From: Chrysophaeum taylorii
Taxonomy: Eukaryota > Sar > Pelagophyceae > Pelagomonadales > Pelagomonadaceae
Assembly (NCBI GenBank): GCA_029834535.1
Contig: JAQMWT010000166.1
Location: 1-64,000 of the forward strand
Length of the DNA stretch: 64,000 bases
Direction: 5' to 3'
Position 1 is the first letter of the stretch. Every line of letters begins with the position of its first letter. Of this stretch, positions 31,440 through 40,868 are shown piece after piece. The position numbers and the translations under genes were made by a program. The notes beneath the pieces are model-generated. The model was given only the letters and a program-made list of their open reading frames with translations. It did not search any database and was not told where the DNA came from.

Positions 31440-32108
31440 TCCTAACTACTAATCGACAGATGTTTGTCTGTTTGTTTGTTTGTCTGTCTGTCTGTCTGTC
31501 TGTTTGTCCCTCGATTTAGGGTAAGGATCAGGTAGGCGCGAGAGTAAGGATCAGGTAGGCGCGAGAGCCAGACGATCACCAAGAGCCAGGTCCAGACGCC
31601 CCGCGAGGTCGGCGTCCTCTTTCCCAAGCCCGTCTTCTGCCACGTCCAGCTCTACGTGGCTCTCTGTCGATCGGCATCCCCAAGGATATACTCATCTGGG
31701 TCGACGACTCCACCCTACCCCACACGTGCTGCGCAATACCGATAAGCCCCCTCCCGGCGTCTACACGCGCACTGTAGGTGAACTTACTGGGACCACGTGT
31801 ACTTACTGGGGTTGGAGATTGGGACTAGGTGAGCTGAGTGACCAGGTGAACTTACTGGGACCAAGTGAACTTACTAGGGTTTTTAGAGTGAACGCAAAGG
31901 CTAGCGGCGTGTACGGATCAAAGCAGCTTAGATTGGCGGAGGTGAGAGGGACGGGCTCGAAGGAGAGTGGGGTGAGTGGATGTGAGCACGAGTGGGCTTA
32001 CGCCGAACTTACTGGGGTTAGAGATTGGGACTAGGTGAACTTACTGGGACCAGGTGAACTTACTGGGGTTAGAGATTGGGACTAGGTGAACTTACTGGCC
32101 TGCACTTG
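31440..32108 (+). mobile_element. Non-autonomous Helitron copy 1 with PIF1 remnant and terminal minisatellite
   Basis: Starts TCCTAACTACTAATCGAC at 31440 and ends GGCCTGCACTTG at 32108. It is flanked by A on the left and T on the right, as expected for Helitron insertion between A and T without target duplication. The 56943-57970 copy has identical termini. Inside are a TTTG/TCTG repeat (31463-31507), a 23-bp tandem duplication (31519-31565), a plus-strand PIF1 remnant (TITKSQVQTPREVGVLFPKP, VFCHVQLYVALCRSA; 31570-31700), and then the minisatellite. The 3' end is CTTG, not the canonical CTRR. Confidence 0.75.
31783..32100 (+). repeat. GGTGAACTTACTGG minisatellite
   Basis: About eight degenerate units of GGTGAACTTACTGG, spaced by GGACCA or GGGTTAGAGATTGGGACTA, with a 110-bp unique spacer containing GCTAGCGGCGTGTACGGATC. 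The same array, inverted, is at 56950-57250 inside the other Helitron copy. Confidence 0.85.
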
Positions 32109-32268
32109 TTATATATAATTGATTGATGAGTTCGCGCCTACCTGAGCCTAAACCCTGATTTGTGATTAGATTAGAGGTCTCGGAATGGCGCGAGAAATGC
32201 CACACTGCTTACGGGAGATGTGGCGGAAAGAGCACAAAGCAAAGTAAAGCAAAGTAAAGAAAAAAAGG

Positions 32269-33972
32269 TTAGATAAAGTCCTGGAGCTCACGAAGCTCGG
32301 CGTCTTGGAGTTTGACGCGGCGCGAGACGCGGGCGGCGTCGTGGGCGCGGTCGGGCTGGGCGTGGAGCCATTTGGCGAGGAGGAGGTCCTTGTCCCTGCG
32401 TTGCTTGAGTCTTAAAGCGTAGGCTTGGGGAGTGAGCTTCCCCTCCGCGACCTCGGCCTCGAGGAGTTGCTTGGTCGTGGTGAGAGCGAGGCGGCGCGCG
32501 GAGAGGGCTAGGTCCGTCGCCTTGGAGAGCGCGGCAATCTCGGCGTCGAGGACCTTGTCGCTGACGAGGAGAGCGGGCGCGTGCGGGTCGTCGCGCTCGA
32601 GCTTTGGCGGCTCGGGGAGAGAAGAAGGAGGAGAAGGTTGGGAGGGCGCGACGATTTCGAGATCGCGACGCGCGACTACATCTTCGTACTTGGCGTCGCG
32701 AAGGGGCTCGCGGAGGTTGAGTTTGAGGTCGAGGCGACCAGCTTTAACGGCTGGCGGACCGTCGTCGAGGCGCCGGAGGCGCACCGTTTCCGTCAAACAA
32801 GGCTCGGTCAGGAGGGCGTCGAGGTTGATCCGGGCCTTGGCCGCTAAGGTCTCGCGTCGCGCGAAGAGGTTTCCCAACCCAGGAGCTCCCCACGCGTAGA
32901 TCTCGACGACGAGTTTAGCCCGACCAAACTTCGCGACCGCGCGCCTGGCCGCCTCGATACCTTTCTTTTTCGCGGGGTCCGTCAGCTTGCAAACTTTGGA
33001 CGCGGTCGCGAGGTTGCCGAGGTCGACCTCGAACCTCGCCTCTAGGTTCAGGCCAGAGGCGTCGACGTCGAAGGGCTGGGATTCGCCGCGGTTCAAGCCT
33101 GCGAGGTCCCAACGCACCCTCGCCTTGGTTGGCGGGTTCGCGTTCTTGTCGAGACCCAGTCGAGCGCCGACCCGCGCGACCAACATCCCCTCGGGCACCG
33201 CGGCGTCGCGGACGCGCGAGCGACTCGCGACGTCCTTGAAACGCCACTTTGGCGCGAGTCCGACGCGCGGAGACTGCAGCATCGACTTGAGCTCGCGCGC
33301 CCTCCGCGTCGCCGCCTCGGCGCTGTCGCGGTCGCCCTCGGAGACGAGCCGTCTGGCGTCCCGCGCGCACTCCTTCAAAGCGCCTTCCACAGCCTTCAAG
33401 AACTCCTCCCACTCGGCCTCCGCCTGCTTTTTCACCGTCGCCTCGACCCGTTCCCGCGCGGCGACCGACCCCTCCAGAGCCTTGGCGCGCCGCAGACACT
33501 CCATGGCTCCCGCGACATCTCCCTCTCGCTTCAGCGCGACCGCCCGCTGTTTCAGGCTTTCAGCGTCTCTCGGTTCCGGCGGCGGAGCTTTGGGTGCTGG
33601 TGGGGGCTTCCGCCGCAGACGCTCCATGGCTCCCGCGACATCTCCCTCTCGCTTCAGCGCGACCGCCCGCTCTTTCAGGCTTTCAGCGTCTCTCGGTTCC
33701 GGCGGCGGAGCTTTGGGTGCTGGTGGGGGCTTCCGCCGCTTTGGCTCCAACGGCAGCTCGACGGCCTCCTTTGCCTCGGTGAGGGGAATAGCCACCTCTG
33801 CCAACGCCTCCATCGCCGGCATCTCGAGCTCCTCGTCCTCTCTGCTCGATCCCTTCCCCTCGAGTTCGTCGTACGCCGCGAGGAGCTCCTCGTCCTCCTC
33901 GTCGACCTCCACAGCATCCTCATCCATCGATCCCTTGGCGAGCGCCTCGATGGCCTCCATAGACAAAGCCAT
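32269..33972 (-). CDS. CC2D1/Lgd-like protein with DM14-type repeats and a C2 domain
   Basis: 567 residues from the ATG at 33972. An acidic N-terminus (17-50, EVDEEDEELLAAY, reminiscent of CHMP-related regions) is followed by two helical repeats SLKERAVALKREGDVAGAME (99-118 and 140-160), like DM14 repeats. Then comes a coiled coil and a C2-type beta domain (about 300-460) with FEVDLGNLATASKVCK, RRAVAKFGRAKLVVEIYAWG, and the end GRLDLKLNLREPL, which matches the GGKLEVKLRLREP strand of CC2D1/Lgd. In animals, Lgd/CC2D1 proteins work with ESCRT-III in endosomal sorting. A 41-residue segment is tandemly duplicated. The C-terminal 90 residues are helical. Confidence 0.8.
   Translation of the reverse strand: MALSMEAIEALAKGSMDEDAVEVDEEDEELLAAYDELEGKGSSREDEELEMPAMEALAEVAIPLTEAKEAVELPLEPKRRKPPPAPKAPPPEPRDAESLKERAVALKREGDVAGAMERLRRKPPPAPKAPPPEPRDAESLKQRAVALKREGDVAGAMECLRRAKALEGSVAARERVEATVKKQAEAEWEEFLKAVEGALKECARDARRLVSEGDRDSAEAATRRARELKSMLQSPRVGLAPKWRFKDVASRSRVRDAAVPEGMLVARVGARLGLDKNANPPTKARVRWDLAGLNRGESQPFDVDASGLNLEARFEVDLGNLATASKVCKLTDPAKKKGIEAARRAVAKFGRAKLVVEIYAWGAPGLGNLFARRETLAAKARINLDALLTEPCLTETVRLRRLDDGPPAVKAGRLDLKLNLREPLRDAKYEDVVARRDLEIVAPSQPSPPSSLPEPPKLERDDPHAPALLVSDKVLDAEIAALSKATDLALSARRLALTTTKQLLEAEVAEGKLTPQAYALRLKQRRDKDLLLAKWLHAQPDRAHDAARVSRRVKLQDAELRELQDFI
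33495..33740. repeat. 123-bp in-frame tandem duplication inside the CC2D1-like gene
   Basis: The segment starting CCATGGCTCCCGCGACATC at 33501 repeats at 33624 with only a few mismatches. 123 bp equals 41 codons, so the frame is kept and one Pro-rich linker plus one DM14-like repeat are duplicated. The near identity suggests recent origin. Confidence 0.88.
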
Positions 33973-34314
<342 letters not shown>

Positions 34315-34397
34315 CTAACATGAGTGCAGGAAGAGGAAGGCCGAGAGGGGTATGATGAGGGCGCCGAGGACCACAAGCAGCACAAAATGAAGCCTTT

Positions 34398-34428
<31 letters not shown>

Positions 34429-35491
34429 ATGTTCGTGGTGCGACGACTTGATCGTCGGAGCGGGGGCGGACAACCCGCGGTCGATAGCGGGGGGAAGGTC
34501 GACGACCGCGACAGGTTGTTTGTCAACAACCCGAGTCCTCACAATACCGGGAAAGATGCGGGCGGGGTCCAGGGTTAAGGGGTCCGGTCCCGGCCAGTTG
34601 ACAAGCTCGTGCTTGAGGGGCCCGTGGTTGCCGTGGTCCCGGCGCCAGCCAAGCTCGTCCTCGAGGGTCGAGCGCCACGACTCGCGATGGCGGTAGCCCG
34701 GCGAGGACCGGGGCGCCTCGCGGTCCATTCCGGCGCCCGTAACGTCGCGCCAGTTCGGGCCAATCACATCATCCAGGAGCTCGCCCTGCTGCGAGAAGAT
34801 GACCTTGGTGGCGGTCTTTGGGTCGACGAGGGGCTTGACGGCAGCGAAGACCATCTTAAATATCCTCGGCGCGCCGTAGACGACGATATGTCCGCAGCAC
34901 TCGCAGAAGCAGCAAACGAGCATCGCGCAGGTCTCCTTGGTGACGGCCCAGGAGGGATTATTCGCGAGCGAGAAGTCCTCCAAGTGCATGAAAATGACAT
35001 ACTTTTCGACGGGCGCGGCGAGTCGCCGGAGCGCGTGCTCCAAGTTAAACGCGAGAAAACGCAAGTTGGCGTCTGGGTTCTTCGTGTTCTGTACCGAGTT
35101 GTCGAAGATGACGACGGGCCGGCCCCAGCGGTCGAGTTCTTTCGCTACGCGAATCTTGCCAGTCCTCGCCTCCTCTTCAAGTTCGCGGTAGTCGTGGACG
35201 AACGGACGCCGGGTCGCGCGCCATTCGAGCGCCTGCTTCAGGAGCCGCGCAGCCTTCTGGACGTCGTTTTCCCTTGCGGTCAGGAACCGCCGCAGGACGT
35301 CGGGGTCGTCCACGTATTCGGCGAATTCTGTCGTCGTGGTACAAACCATAGCTCGGAGCTCGCGCCGCTTCGCCTCGAGCTCGTCGGACTCCTCCTGGAG
35401 CCGCACCACGTGCCACCGCGGCTTTACTATTCCTGAATAATCCGCGGCGGCAAGGCGCTTTTCTTCTTCGGGACGAGGAGGTGGCGGCGCT

Positions 35492-35543
<52 letters not shown>

Positions 35544-35589
35544 GGACCATGCATGCCTTTTTGCGCCGCGGACGACACAGAGGCCTCAT
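34315..35589 (-). CDS. Sec14/CRAL-TRIO lipid-binding protein with C-terminal membrane anchor
   Basis: 424 residues from the ATG at 35589; a second ATG at 35550 sits just before the poly-Q. Layout: basic start, poly-Gln (17-32, encoded by a CTG/CAG run at about 35493-35540), a Pro/Glu-rich linker, CRAL-TRIO N-terminal helices (DPDVLRRFLTARENDVQKA, about 95-115), and the lipid-binding domain (about 145-300; WGRPVVIFDNSVQN, YVIFMHLEDFSLANN, HIVVYGAPRIFKMVFAAVKP, TKVIFSQQGELLDDVI). A Thr run precedes a single C-terminal hydrophobic segment (LHFVLLVVLGALIIPLSAFL). It is probably a tail-anchored phosphoinositide or lipid transfer protein facing the cytosol. Confidence 0.93.
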
Positions 35590-35620
35590 ACTACTACAAT
35601 GACGTCATTTCAGAAACTAG

Positions 35621-36385
35621 CTAGAGGCCCGCCCCCACAAATTCAAGGGAGGCAAGGACCGCGGCCGCAACGACACAAGGGGGCTCCTCGTGGGCGAGAT
35701 TGGTGGTCGCCTCCCAAAACTCCACCTGGGGAGGCTGGACGAAGGGGTCGGTTCCGACAAAGATTTCCCAGGTCCCGAAATGTGGGGACCCAACGTGGGC
35801 GTCGTACCCCGCCTTTCCCACGAACTGCTCCTGGAAATGGAAGGCGCCCGTCTCGAGGCTTCTGCCGTACGAATACCGGACGTTCTTCTCTTCGCGGCGC
35901 GTCCCCTTCTCGTTTATCTGGATGGCTTCCATGAAATCGTCCAGCCGATTTTCCTTGATGTCCAACCGCACGTTGAGACAGTAGCGCTGGATACCCGCGG
36001 CCATGCGCTCGCTCAGCCCTCGCGCGTCGTCGCCGAGGTCGCCCTCGACGAGCCGCGCGTACGCACTCGCGTAGGCTTCGGGCAGCGACCTTCCAGCTCG
36101 CTGCCAGGCGAGCGCGAGGCAGAGTTCGACGTCCCCCCACGCGTGCGCGCCCTGCTTGAGCTCGAGGAGCCACTCGAGGCGACGCTCCTTCGTGTCGAGC
36201 GACCGCCTAAGCACAAACGCCTGGTCGTGGGCCTCACCGATCGCGCTGCCCCAGTTCCACTCGGCGCTCCCCCACTTGCTCATCTCAACCCGTCGACTAT
36301 CTCTTCCTGACCTCGGGGTAGCCAGGAAGGCCCCGCCTGAGGGCTTGGCTTCCGCGAATGCTGCGACTACTAAACAGTAGAGCAT
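35621..36385 (-). CDS. Protein with ABM-type monooxygenase domain and possible plastid-targeting leader
   Basis: 254 residues from the ATG at 36385. The leader MLYCLVVAAFAEAKPSGG, followed by AFLATPR, resembles a signal peptide plus a Phe-containing site as in secondary plastids. A middle region of unknown function (EWNWGSAIGEAHDQAFVLRR, ELCLALAWQRAG) follows. The C-terminal 100 residues match the antibiotic-biosynthesis monooxygenase (ABM) ferredoxin-like fold: RYCLNVRLDIKENRLDDFM, FHFQEQFVGKAGYDAHVGSP and HFGTWEIFVGTDPF. A small quinol- or heme-type monooxygenase is possible, but many ABM proteins have other roles. The neighbouring Sec14 start is 31 bp away, transcribed in the same direction. 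Confidence 0.75.
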   Translation of the reverse strand: MLYCLVVAAFAEAKPSGGAFLATPRSGRDSRRVEMSKWGSAEWNWGSAIGEAHDQAFVLRRSLDTKERRLEWLLELKQGAHAWGDVELCLALAWQRAGRSLPEAYASAYARLVEGDLGDDARGLSERMAAGIQRYCLNVRLDIKENRLDDFMEAIQINEKGTRREEKNVRYSYGRSLETGAFHFQEQFVGKAGYDAHVGSPHFGTWEIFVGTDPFVQPPQVEFWEATTNLAHEEPPCVVAAAVLASLEFVGAGL

Positions 36386-38259
36386 CGGCAGTACTGGGAC
36401 CAACACTGACGCCTCTTACGCCTCTTACTTGATGTTGCGGCGGCGTTGATCAGAGCCGCACGAAACTGCCCACATGCATCACAATAAGACCGTCGTCCTC
36501 AAGGAGAAGAAGCGCGTGCCTGCGCTCCTCGCGGCCTTGGTGAGCTGAGCTGAGCTGAGCTGAGCCCCCATACCTTACGTTCTCCTTACCGCTGTCGTCA
36601 TCAGGTCGCGACATGGCCCCTGCCACCGCCGCGGTGCCGCCGCCGACGCACGGCCGCCACGAGAGCAGTCCAGAAGCAACTTCAGTTCTGATATTCATTG
36701 TGTGGTCCTACCGCGATTCTAATTCCCTCGACACCTCAACCCCGGCGCGCGTCGCTCGCTGCCTTCCTTCCTTCGGTGGTGGTAACCTCTTGGATGGAGT
36801 GTATTATAATAGCCTTTAGAAGAGGAAGGGATCCACAAGATCCACGATGGCTGCGTGCGGGATGCACCGTGTCTTTATTGCGCTCTGGGTGCAGGCCTCT
36901 TGCACACGAGACTGCGTCGCGAGGGACAATGCGGTTTTGTGCTTTGGAAGGGCGTCTCCACGCCTCGCGCGAAGGCTCATCTTCCCGCATCATCACCATA
37001 TGGTCAAGTACTTACATACCTCCGTACTACAGATGCGCGCAGCGGCCGCGCACTTTGTTGACGTGTAGTGGCCCGGCTCTCTTATTGCCACACGTTTTGA
37101 GAAAAGAGTTCGTATGTATCGGAATGAAGACTTAGCGTCGTCTACCATGCCTAACCGTGGCCATAGGCGACTTGTGGCAGTATGGTCGACGGTGCAGCCT
37201 TCTGAATCTCTAGGTGTGGGTAGCGCTCGTGAACACTGTCGCGATTCTTTTCGAAGAGATGCCAAAAAGTTGCATGGCTGCGTAGTGACAAATGACCAAC
37301 ATTCTTTTTGCTCGCCTCCACACAACGAGGTGTTGACAGTAATTTAAACACGCTGCCACACGAAGATGGCGTTAACAGTGATAAGTCGGAGTGGGTCAGC
37401 GTCGATGCACGAGGGGCGTATCCTGGATGTGCCGACGTACAATCACGAGGCGGCTGCGCTGCGCGTGCGGCATACTGTGGTCGAGAAGCACGCCGTGGTG
37501 ATGACCGAGCTCGCGTTCCAGGGTGCCAAATTGGAAGCCGGCTGGTTGGGTCTCCGAGGGGCTTGGGATCCACGTGCACGTGGTCGCGCGGCCCGAGTGC
37601 GGCGGGATTCAACGCGTGATGCTACCAGAGCGCTGCCGGGAACGAGATCGTGTCGCAATCGGCGGACAACCAGACGATTTGGTAATAATTTCGATGTCGG
37701 CGAGATCCCGCGGCGCGAGACGCTGGCGCTGGTGCTGTTCTAGAGACGCGCGATGCACCACCGGCAGGTTTTCGCCCTCGAAGGCTTACATTGCGAGACG
37801 TGGTTCGAGTGTCTCGTTTCGCAGAGCGATCGTCGCGCGCCACAATTATGCCGCAAGCGCCCGATGCCGACGACCGGCGCGACGCTTCTGAAGTTTGGGG
37901 CGCAGGCGCTGCGGGGCCCACTGCGTCCCGACCGGGTGCCAGGAGAAAGTGCCGCAGGGCGTGAGAAGAAACGCCTCCTTCCACCTCTCGGGCCTCTTCG
38001 AAACCGACGAAGAGTACCAGCGGAAGCTCGGAAGCAAGTCGGACTACTATGTCGAAACGAAACCTCCGGCAAGCTAGCCGCCTCGATGTCCACGGGGAGA
38101 TCACCCCGACACCCACCGATGACGATGGCGACGACCACCGCCGCCGCCCAAACAGGGGGCGCTTCGTGAGATACCACGCGCGCGTCGACCCCCTCCGCGT
38201 CTCGAAATCGTGGGCCGTCGACCAAAACCGCGCGCCCCATTCCTCTACGAAGATCATCA
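36386..38259. other. Long spacer with coding-like but unrecognised sequence
   Basis: 1.9 kb. (TGAGC)5 lies at about 36540-36564. From 37366 to 38077 the plus strand has coding-like composition in alternating frames (for example VPTYNHEAAALRVRHTVVEK near 37424 and FETDEEYQRKLGSKSDYYVE near 38005), which suggests a decayed gene, but no family is recognised. Nothing else is supported. Confidence 0.4.
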
Positions 38260-38886
38260 CTAAACACAACGACGCTCAAAAACCAGAAGAGCTGGACGGT
38301 TCTGTGGGTCGTCCCTGTTGGAAGCGACGGCGGCGAGAACGTCCTCGAAGGTGCGTTTCGGCGGGCCTTGGAGATCGGCGCCAAAGACAAACCGGAAGAA
38401 GCGAGGTCTCCCGACGCCACCACCAAGCAACTGCCACGTCGGCATCTCCATCTGCGGCCGCACGGCGCTCGTGGCCCTCAGGACGTCGCCGACGCGGACC
38501 CCAGCGCGCATGGCGTTTGAGTCGTCGCCGACGGCAGCCACTACGACGCTTCCGTCTTCGCTTTCTTCCAGAACAAGACCGCATGGCACTGGGACCTCGA
38601 TTCGCACCAGCTCGGATTCCCCTTCGAGCTGCGGCTTGAACTCGACCTCCTCATCCACCACGCTCCAGTCGGGCTTGGCCATCGGCAGCACGATCCGAAA
38701 CGTCGTTGGGCTCGTTGTTGGGCTTGTCGATGATGATGCCTCTTCGGCGAGCGACATCTCGGCCTCCGAGGCCTCGCGTCGCAGTTGCGAGGCCTGGGCG
38801 AGCAGCGCCTCGACATCGTTTGACGCCCGCAGCTCGTTCATCCGAGGCACGCGCCTCGACACCAGCACATAGAACAACCACAACAT
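38260..38886 (-). CDS. PDZ-domain protein (algal, thylakoid-style)
   Basis: 208 residues from the ATG at 38886. A short hydrophobic start (MLWLFYVLVSRRVPR) is followed by a coiled segment (NDVEALLAQASQLRREASEA) and a strand-rich domain with the PDZ core GLVLEESEDGSVVVAAVGDD and AMRAGVRVGDVLRATSAV, then GGGVGRPRFFRFVFG and TFEDVLAAVASNR with LLVFERR. This arrangement is frequent in small plastid proteins of algae and plants. Ligand and role unknown. It could serve assembly or protein quality control at thylakoids, inferred from relatives only. Confidence 0.82.
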   Translation of the reverse strand: MLWLFYVLVSRRVPRMNELRASNDVEALLAQASQLRREASEAEMSLAEEASSSTSPTTSPTTFRIVLPMAKPDWSVVDEEVEFKPQLEGESELVRIEVPVPCGLVLEESEDGSVVVAAVGDDSNAMRAGVRVGDVLRATSAVRPQMEMPTWQLLGGGVGRPRFFRFVFGADLQGPPKRTFEDVLAAVASNRDDPQNRPALLVFERRCV

Positions 38887-38929
38887 CTGCGTATCTTCCT
38901 ACTTTTTAATACTTACCCAGAGTCGTCCA

Positions 38930-39942
38930 GGGTTTGTGTGGCCGAGACGGCGCTGTGGAGATTCCCGATGCCGCAGGAGTCGTGGATGTTGGCGATCTCG
39001 TCGAGCGCGGGGGTGACCTTCGAAAAGCCACACACGCTAGCAATCGAGCCCAAGACCAACGCGCCAAAGCGGCCTTTGTGGGAAATTGGCGATGGCGCCG
39101 ATCGCGACCCCTTCCACCAACGTCTGGACGACGTTCACGGGGCTTAGCTTGCCGCCTTGAGAAAAGTAGGGGCGACATCCTAAAGGTGACCGCGACCGGC
39201 AGCTTGATTATCGCGTTTGTTATCGCTCTCTGGACCTCGAGGGTGCTCGGAGTGAGGCTGCCCGACACGAAGCTCGGCAAGCTTGCCCAAGGATTCTCGA
39301 CGCGGCAAAGCCCGCGCCGAACATGTGCATAGTTATCGTCCCGCCGGCGTCGCGGACGTCGAGCCACTTGCCGAGGACGATGCGCTCGTGAGCGCAATAG
39401 AAAAGAGCCTCAAATACAATCGACACCCACGCCGAAAGACATCAGGATCACAGCGACGCAGAAGTTGGTGTTCAGCAACGCACTATCGTCGACCTCTGCT
39501 CGCTTCTCGTACCAATGTTCGAAGAGTGGTTCCGCCAAGAGAGCGACCTTCCAACCCCAGACTCGTCAAAAAAAACGACAGCCCCGCGGACCGCAAACCG
39601 CAGAAACGCCATCCACTCCCCAAACCCGACCACCATCATCAGTTCCACGCCAACGAGAAGATTGTAGTTCGCAACATCCTGCGGGGTCCATCCATCTTGC
39701 ACATAACCTTGAACTTTCACCACCAATGGAAAGGCCACCACGAGGGCCGCAAACGTCTTTGTCCCCTTCACCGGGACCAGCCGCATCGGTTTGGAATCTC
39801 GAGTCCCCGGGCGCGCCTCATCCATACGCTGTAGGCTCCAAAGATCGATAACATATCTGCAACGCACCCAAGAAGAACGCCGAAAATCAGCCTTCCGTGA
39901 TAATAATGTTGTGATGGGCTCACGAAAAAAGACCTTTGGCAC
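38930..39942 (-). pseudogene. Rh-type ammonium transporter, broken
   Basis: Rh signatures read in order on the minus strand but in different frames: YNLLVGVELMMVVGFGEWMAFLR (split here as NLLVGVELMM and GFGEWMAFLR, about 39665-39600), ILMSFGVGVDCI then a stop, KWLDVRDAGGTITMHMFGAG (39366-39307), VVQTLVEGVAIGAIANF (about 39130-39080), and NIHDSCGIGNLHSAV (about 38995-38951). These match the DVHVMxFxGFGFLM, DxGGSxTIHxFGAYFG and HDTCGVHNLHG blocks. Stops and frameshifts separate them; introns are possible for some. No intact channel is encoded. Confidence 0.68.
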
Positions 39943-40478
39943 GCTCGAAGTCTTCTCGCGCGCAGCATTGGCTGGAAATGCTCCGCTTGTCGGACGGATA
40001 CACTCCTGGGCAGGGGCGACGTGATATGTTTTTTCCGAGTCGTCGTCGTCGTCGTCGTCGTCGTTTCAGTCGACGACCTCGAGAAAAAAATGCGCGCGTT
40101 GGTGTGATTTGGCACCGGCTCCTGGGCTCTGCCAGGAGAATCGCCGTCACGCCTCCCTCAATCAGCTCACTCTGTACGTGGCTTTCCCAGTCGCAGCACA
40201 AGTTCCCATTCACCTTCGACAGACAAACTATTGCCAGTTCGATGTCGTAACTTCCGTCTGTCGATCGAATACGGCGGGAGTTTCTCGTCACGAATGTTCA
40301 AAGCCTACTACTACCAATCTCTGCTGATACTTGCGGCGACGATGCCCAAACCAGACCAGCGACGTGATGACACCTCCGAGTTCCATGAAACTTTCGAACT
40401 GGGTTTACTTATTCATAGGCCAGACACTTCGCTCGCGATGGCACAATCCTATGCTCCTAAATTCGGCGCGCTTTCAAC

Positions 40479-40512
<34 letters not shown>

Positions 40513-40868
40513 ACAAGAACAGGACTGTGGTTCGCGCGATAGAGGATGCCCGCCTCGATTCATGTGATAGTGCCACCAGTGCCGACTGGAATGTTGAACC
40601 GACAGGTAAGGTAGGGTAGGTAGGTAAGCTGTGCGCGGAGAAGCCTCTCCATTCACAACGTCCCTTCAGAAGGCCGCCCGCCCCGCCGGTGGAAGTCGCG
40701 ATGAATGCGCACGCGTCTCTAGAGATGACAATACACGCGGGTTGCCTACAGCACGCAGCCGAGAATGCCCCGACCGGCCGAACAAGCGTCGCGGCGACAT
40801 TCACGACATGATGATGATGGATGCCGGGATCGCTCACGAAAGAGAAATGTCCCTCCCCTTGGAGGGAG
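39943..40868. other. Spacer with CAA and GTC repeats
   Basis: No supported gene. It might hold the lost 5' end of the Rh-type relic. Simple repeats: (GTC)n at 40038-40068, (CAA/ACA)n at 40477-40516, and (GGTA)n-like sequence at 40607-40627. Confidence 0.45.

Noticed and set aside
37151-38077. Possible gene with LGSKSDYYVE and VPTYNHEAAAL segments
   Set aside because: Coding-like pieces alternate between frames and match no family I recognise, so it is kept only as an unrecognised spacer.
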